Part shown: positions 5,696 through 9,311 of the stretch, one piece after another
How positions within the stretch are numbered: the first letter of the stretch is position 1
How the letters are laid out: each line of letters starts with the position of its first letter
Translations under genes and position numbers: made by a program
Notes under the pieces: model-generated
What the model saw: only the letters and a program-made list of their open reading frames with translations
Databases searched by the model: none
What the model was told of the DNA's origin: nothing
Source: a bacterium UBA4883
GTDB lineage: Bacteria; Bacillota; Clostridia; Oscillospirales; Acutalibacteraceae
DNA length: 9,311 bases
Reading direction: 5' to 3'
Assembly: GCA_002399225.1 (NCBI GenBank)
Contig: DHDF01000103.1
Coordinates: 26,299-35,609, forward strand

Positions 5696-6802
5696 ATGAT
5701 TGACAAGAAAGATCCGGCCGGAGTTTCAAAGCTGCTGAATACCGCCGGGCAGGGCGAAATGGAAAAAATTCTCCGGCATTTTCTGGAAGAAGCCGGTGCG
5801 GAAGAGCTTTCTGCCCTCGCGTCCTGCGCGGAACGGCTCCGGGAGCGGTATTACGGAAAGAAAATCTTTTTCCGCGGCCTGATTGAGTTTTCCAGCTACT
5901 GCAAAAATAACTGCTATTACTGCGGCCTTCAGCGGGGAAACCGGAAGGCGCGGCGGTACCGGCTGAGTGAGGAAGAAATTCTGGGCTGCTGCGCCGCCGG
6001 GCACCGGCTCGGGTTCCGCACCTTTGTGCTTCAGAGCGGCGAAGACCCGTTCTTTACCGACGAACGTCTCTGCCGCATGGTAGAGAAAATTAAAAAGCGT
6101 TTCCCCGACAGCGCGGTGACCCTTTCGGTCGGGGAGCGGAACCGTGATTCTTACCGGCAACTTTATGAGGCGGGGGCCGACCGGTATCTTCTGCGCCATG
6201 AGACGGCGGACGAGGCACATTACCGGAAGCTGCACGACCCGGAAATGAGCCTGAAAAACCGCATGCAGTGCCTTTGGAACCTCAAAGAAATCGGCTACCA
6301 GGCCGGAGCCGGGTTTATGGTGGATTCCCCTTACCAGACTTACCGGACGCTGGCGGAAGATTTTCTGTTCCTGCGCAGGCTTCAGCCGGAAATGGTCGGG
6401 ATCGGCCCGTTTATCCCGCACAAGGACACCCGGTTCGCAAATTATTACAAGCCCGGAGCCGAGCGCACCGTTATCCTGCTGGCACTTCTCCGGTGTCTGC
6501 TGCCGAAAGTCTTGCTGCCAGCCACGACCGCGCTCGGCACGATTGACCCGTTCGGCCGGGAGAAAGGATTCCGCGCCGGTGCCAATGTGGTCATGCCGAA
6601 CCTTTCTCCGCGGGAACACCGGAAAGACTACAGCCTGTACGACAATAAGATCTGCACGGGCGAAGAGGCCGCGGAGTGCTGCGGCTGTCTGGCAGGCCGA
6701 ATCCGAAGCGCCGGCTTTGTTCCGGATTTTTCACGGGGCGACCATGTGGACTGGCACCGGAAGCCGCTGCGCGCGCCGGGGACGGCCGTTTCCGCGGGCT
6801 GA
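5696..6802 (+). CDS. hydE: HydE-type radical SAM maturase ([FeFe]-hydrogenase H-cluster maturase family)
   Basis: The 368-residue product matches HydE, the radical-SAM enzyme that acts on the HydG-made Fe(CO)2(CN)-cysteine complex during H-cluster assembly. The radical-SAM cluster motif is C69-x3-C73-x2-C76 (SYCKNNCYYCGLQ). Family blocks follow: YRLSEEEIL (88-96), GFRTFVLQSGEDP (106-118), ADRYLLRHETAD (161-172), GAGFMVDSPYQT (204-215), GIGPFIPHKDT (235-245), LLPATTALGTI (273-283) and GANVVMPNLSP (295-305). The auxiliary-cluster set C320-x7-C328-x2-C331 has the same spacing as in Thermotoga HydE. ATG 5696 has GGAGGGGG nine bases upstream; ATG 5648 lies in the terminator loop and is rejected. 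No hydF or hydG is in view, and the downstream genes point to a nitrogenase-like system, so its substrate may not be the H-cluster precursor. Confidence 0.93.
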   Translation: MIDKKDPAGVSKLLNTAGQGEMEKILRHFLEEAGAEELSALASCAERLRERYYGKKIFFRGLIEFSSYCKNNCYYCGLQRGNRKARRYRLSEEEILGCCAAGHRLGFRTFVLQSGEDPFFTDERLCRMVEKIKKRFPDSAVTLSVGERNRDSYRQLYEAGADRYLLRHETADEAHYRKLHDPEMSLKNRMQCLWNLKEIGYQAGAGFMVDSPYQTYRTLAEDFLFLRRLQPEMVGIGPFIPHKDTRFANYYKPGAERTVILLALLRCLLPKVLLPATTALGTIDPFGREKGFRAGANVVMPNLSPREHRKDYSLYDNKICTGEEAAECCGCLAGRIRSAGFVPDFSRGDHVDWHRKPLRAPGTAVSAG

Positions 6803-6878
6803 GCGCCCACCGCTTTCGTGAGAGGCGGGGACGGTACGGGACTCTATAGGTTCTATTTTTTAACTGGGAGGAAAAACT

Positions 6879-7136
6879 TTGCAGACCAGAGTGGCTATTA
6901 TCGGCATTATCGTTCAAAATGAAAATTCCGTGAAGGAACTGAATTCGCTGCTGCACGAATATGGGAAGCATATCATCGGGCGTATGGGAATTCCTTACCG
7001 CAAAAAGCAGATCAACATCATCAGCATTGCCATCGACGCGCCTCAGGATGTCATCAGCGCTCTTTCCGGAAAAATCGGAAAGCTTCCCGGGGTCAGCGCA
7101 AAGACCGCCTATTCGGGAGTGATTACGGAAGAATGA
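6879..7136 (+). CDS. TM1266-family protein (putative iron-only hydrogenase system regulator)
   Basis: The 85-residue product has the small ferredoxin/ACT-like fold of the TM1266 family, which is usually encoded next to HydE, HydF and HydG and is annotated as a putative regulator; its biochemical role is not established. Family marks are the N-terminal strand RVAIIGIIV (4-12), LHEYGKHIIGRMGIPYR (about 25-41), the IDAP turn and LPGVSAKTA near the end. There is no DNA-binding helix-turn-helix, so a metal- or cofactor-sensing or adaptor role is as likely as direct DNA binding. The TTG start has GGGAGG seven bases upstream. The gap after hydE holds a weak hairpin (6806-6830) without an adjacent T-run. 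The stop overlaps the permease ATG by four bases. A second copy of this domain is fused to the ABC ATPase two genes on. Confidence 0.9.
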   Translation: MQTRVAIIGIIVQNENSVKELNSLLHEYGKHIIGRMGIPYRKKQINIISIAIDAPQDVISALSGKIGKLPGVSAKTAYSGVITEE

Positions 7137-8152
7137 AAGAAATAGATGCGATGGGCGGCCTTTCCTGGCGGGACCGCGCGGTGCTGATTGCTCTGCCCGT
7201 CCTTGCGGTCTTTGCAACCATGGCGGTCGGGAGGATGAGTCTGCCGCCTGCCGAGGTGCTGAAAGCGGTGATCGGGCGCCTGACCGGCTCGGCCGCAGTC
7301 AGCCCGCAGGAAACCACCGTCGTTTTTTCGATCCGCCTGCCGCGGATTCTGCTGGCCCTTTTGGTGGGGGCCGGTCTTTCCGTTGCGGGATGCGCCTTTC
7401 AAAGCCTGTTTTCCAATCCCCTCGCCACGCCGGACACGCTCGGCGTGGCCTCCGGGGCAAGCTTCGGCGCGGCGGTGGCGCTTCTGCTTGGATTTCATCT
7501 GGTCGGCGTGCAGGTCCTGGCATTTGCCTGCGGCGTGGCCGCCGTTCTGCTCACCTGGATTTCCAGCGCAGGAAAGGGCGGCATCAACACCATGATTCTG
7601 GCGGGCATTATGGTCGGCTCGCTGTTTTCGGCGCTGGTGTCTCTTGTAAAGTTCACCGCGGACACGGAATCCCAGCTCCCCGCGATCACCTACTGGCTGA
7701 TGGGCAGCCTCAATTCCGCGGGGTACGGGCCGCTTGCGCTCGGCGCGCCGCCGATTTTGGCGGGTATTTTGATCTTATACCTGCTCCGCTGGCGGATGAA
7801 CATCCTGCCGCTGCCCGACGATGACGCGCGGGCGCTCGGAACCAATCTGCACCTGCTGCGTGCCCTGACGGTCGTCTGCGCGACGGCAATCACCGCCTCG
7901 TGCGTGTCCATGTGCGGTCAGGTCGGCTGGGTGGGGCTTCTGGTTCCGCATCTCTGCCGAATGAAGTTCGGCAGCAACCATATGGCGCTGATTCCGGCCT
8001 CCGTCTGCGTCGGCGCGACTTTTATGGTGCTGGTCGACACAGTAGCCCGCAGCGCCACTTCGTCGGAGATCCCGGTCTCGATTCTGACCGCGATGATCGG
8101 CGCGCCGTTCTTTATCGTGCTGATGCGCCGCACCCAGGGGTGGCGGCTATGA
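7133..8152 (+). CDS. FecCD/BtuC-family ABC transporter permease
   Basis: The 339-residue integral membrane protein belongs to the FecCD family, whose members import ferric siderophores, heme, cobalamin or related metal chelates. It has many hydrophobic segments (about ten expected). Family blocks are RLPRILLALLVGAGLSVAGCAFQSLFSNPLA (near 66-96), LGVASGASFGAAVAL, and GQVGWVGLLVPHLCR (about 262-276), which includes the region contacting the ATPase. The ATG overlaps the TM1266 gene stop (ATGA), and its own stop overlaps the ATPase ATG the same way, so the three are translationally coupled. Family length is normal. No substrate-binding protein is in the window; it may lie further downstream or elsewhere. 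The substrate is therefore unknown: Fe, Mo or W chelates, or a tetrapyrrole, are possible. Confidence 0.93.
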   Translation: MKEIDAMGGLSWRDRAVLIALPVLAVFATMAVGRMSLPPAEVLKAVIGRLTGSAAVSPQETTVVFSIRLPRILLALLVGAGLSVAGCAFQSLFSNPLATPDTLGVASGASFGAAVALLLGFHLVGVQVLAFACGVAAVLLTWISSAGKGGINTMILAGIMVGSLFSALVSLVKFTADTESQLPAITYWLMGSLNSAGYGPLALGAPPILAGILILYLLRWRMNILPLPDDDARALGTNLHLLRALTVVCATAITASCVSMCGQVGWVGLLVPHLCRMKFGSNHMALIPASVCVGATFMVLVDTVARSATSSEIPVSILTAMIGAPFFIVLMRRTQGWRL

Positions 8153-9255
8153 TCTTATCGGTGGAAAACGGCTGCTTTTCGTACGGGCACCGCCGCCGGC
8201 CCGTGCTGGAACACGTCAGCTTTTCCGTTGGCCCGGGCGAGATTGCCGCAGTTCTAGGTCCGAACGGCGCCGGCAAGACGACGCTCCTGCGCTGCACCAT
8301 GGGCTTTCTGCCCTGGAACAGCGGGAAAAGCTGCCTGAACGGGAAAAATATCCGCTCCATTCCTTACCGGAAGCTCTGGCAGTCTGTCGCCTATGTGCCG
8401 CAGGCTAAAAATACGGTGGTCCCATCCTATACGGTGGAGCAAATGATTCTGCTGGGGCGGAGCAGCCGCGTTGCCATGCTTGCGAAGCCGAAAAGGGAGG
8501 ACCTTTTTAAGGCGGAGGAAGCGATGGAACGCCTCGGCATCCAAAAGCTGAAACGGAAAAAATGTTCGGAGCTGAGCGGCGGAGAGCTGCAAATGACGCT
8601 GATTGCGCGCGCCCTGGTCTCCGAGCCACAGGTGCTGGTTCTCGACGAGCCGGAATCGAACCTCGACTTTAAAAATCAGCTTCTGGTTCTGGAAACGATG
8701 TCCGCCCTGGCGGCGGAAGGGATGTCCTGCGTGTTCAACACCCATTACCCGGCGCACGCTCTGCAGCGCGCCGACAAGGCGCTGCTGCTCGGACGGGAAA
8801 GCGGCCCGCTGTTCGGCGACACGCACTCCGTTGTGACCGAACGGAATATCGAGCTTGCCTTCGGGGTCAAGACGGTCATCGGGAAGATCGAAACCAGAGA
8901 AAAAACGTTGCAGGATGTGTTGCCGCTGCGGCTTTCCGGCCCTTCGGCCGGGCCGGAGCCGGGACCGGAAAAGCCCGGGCTGGCGGCAGTTGCCATTCTT
9001 TCGCGCGGAGATCAGACAGCGGAAAAGATCAACGGAATTCTGCACGAATTCAGGAATTCGATCGTCGGGCGCATGGGCCTGCCGTACCGCGCCCGCGGGG
9101 TCTTTGTCATCAACGTTGTGCTGGACGCGCCGCCAGCGGAGGTAGATGCGCTGGTTTGCCGGCTGAACCGTTTGCCCGGGGTCAGCGTGAAGGCGACTTT
9201 TGCGCCGGAGGACTTTCCGGCCGGCGGAGGTTCCGAGAAGGAGGAAGAAAAATGA
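8149..9255 (+). CDS. ABC transporter ATPase fused to a C-terminal TM1266-like domain
   Basis: The 368-residue product begins with a FepC/BtuD-like ATPase of about 250 residues. Walker A is GPNGAGKTT (37-45), the Q-loop Q85, the signature LSGGE (142-146), Walker B VLVLDE (162-167), the D-loop SNLD (170-173) and the H-loop H199, all intact. A Pro/Gly-rich linker (about 262-277) leads to a second domain at about 278-352. That domain aligns without gaps to the TM1266-family protein encoded two genes upstream: both share N-x2-LHE, GRMG-x-PYR, DAP and LPGVS-x-K. The tail is acidic and lysine-rich. Family ATPases normally end near 250-260, so the extra 100 residues are a true in-frame fusion. The domain may let a metal or cofactor signal control transport, but this is inference. 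The start overlaps the permease stop by ATGA. Confidence 0.92.
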   Translation: MILSVENGCFSYGHRRRPVLEHVSFSVGPGEIAAVLGPNGAGKTTLLRCTMGFLPWNSGKSCLNGKNIRSIPYRKLWQSVAYVPQAKNTVVPSYTVEQMILLGRSSRVAMLAKPKREDLFKAEEAMERLGIQKLKRKKCSELSGGELQMTLIARALVSEPQVLVLDEPESNLDFKNQLLVLETMSALAAEGMSCVFNTHYPAHALQRADKALLLGRESGPLFGDTHSVVTERNIELAFGVKTVIGKIETREKTLQDVLPLRLSGPSAGPEPGPEKPGLAAVAILSRGDQTAEKINGILHEFRNSIVGRMGLPYRARGVFVINVVLDAPPAEVDALVCRLNRLPGVSVKATFAPEDFPAGGGSEKEEEK

Positions 9256-9311
9256 AAAAAATAGCCGTTTACGGGAAGGGCGGAATCGGCAAATCGACCA
9301 CGGTGTCGAAT
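9252..9311 (+). CDS. NifH/BchL-like ATPase, first 20 codons only
   Basis: Only the first 20 codons are in the window, translating to MKKIAVYGKGGIGKSTTVSN. The YGKGGIGKSTT deviant Walker A directly after a short first strand is the mark of the NifH family: nitrogenase iron protein, chlorophyllide or protochlorophyllide reductase L protein, CfbC and uncharacterised nitrogenase-like reductases. MinD/ParA proteins usually have SGKGGVGKT instead. The ATG overlaps the ATPase stop by four bases, and AGGAAGAAA lies upstream, so it is coupled to the transporter genes. Which NifH group it belongs to, and whether NifD/K-like partners follow, cannot be seen here. Confidence 0.8.
   Translation, partial: MKKIAVYGKGGIGKSTTVSN

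Noticed and set aside
6806..6830. Hairpin after hydE as a terminator
   Set aside because: The stem is imperfect with G-U pairs and a two-base bulge, and the nearest T-run (6856-6861) is about 25 bases away, so read-through into the TM1266 gene is expected.
7900..8148. Upstream extension of the ABC ATPase frame
   Set aside because: It overlaps the permease in another frame and lacks family similarity. ATG 8149 overlaps the permease stop as ATGA and starts just before the first ATPase strand.
9252..9311. MinD/ParA or ArsA-type ATPase
   Set aside because: The YGKGGIGKSTT wording right after the first strand fits NifH/BchL better than the SGKGGVGKT of MinD/ParA, although only 20 residues are visible.

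Overview
The window looks like a strictly anaerobic, moderately GC-rich member of the Bacillota, most likely class Clostridia; an Oscillospirales-type gut or fermenter organism is a guess. The reasons are an Asr-type anaerobic sulfite reductase, a HydE radical-SAM maturase with a TM1266-type regulator, strong purine-rich Shine-Dalgarno sites, TTG starts and near-consensus sigma-A promoters. No RNA genes, CRISPR array, insertion sequence or phage gene is visible, and no gene-free stretch exceeds 300 bases.

Left part (1-1693, minus strand): a LysR-type regulator and, after it, the N-terminal part of a neurotransmitter:sodium symporter that runs off the left edge. The symporter may have its own extended -10 promoter inside the end of the regulator gene. 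The regulator is divergent from the asr operon, and the two -10 boxes lie about 40 bases apart, which suggests that it controls sulfite reduction.

Centre-left (about 1753-5467, plus strand): asrA-asrB-asrC encode the three subunits of a dissimilatory-type anaerobic sulfite reductase (sulfite to sulfide). A precorrin-2 dehydrogenase (sirC type) follows and supplies the late step(s) of making siroheme, the AsrC cofactor. A near-consensus promoter lies upstream.

Centre (5468-5695): an almost perfect sigma-A promoter with an extended -10, then a structured leader that ends in a clear intrinsic terminator. An upstream segment can pair with the terminator's left arm as an antiterminator. This is the layout of a riboswitch or other attenuator; I do not recognise its class.

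Right part (5696-9311, plus strand): hydE, a small TM1266-family protein, a FecCD-type ABC permease, an ABC ATPase with a second TM1266-like domain fused to its C-terminus, and the first 20 codons of a NifH-like ATPase. The last four genes overlap by 4 bases at each junction (ATGA), so they are translationally coupled. No hydF, hydG, hydrogenase gene or substrate-binding protein is in view. The set looks like a metallocofactor assembly and uptake locus built around a nitrogenase-like system, not an ordinary hydrogenase maturation operon. It is the most interesting part of the window.
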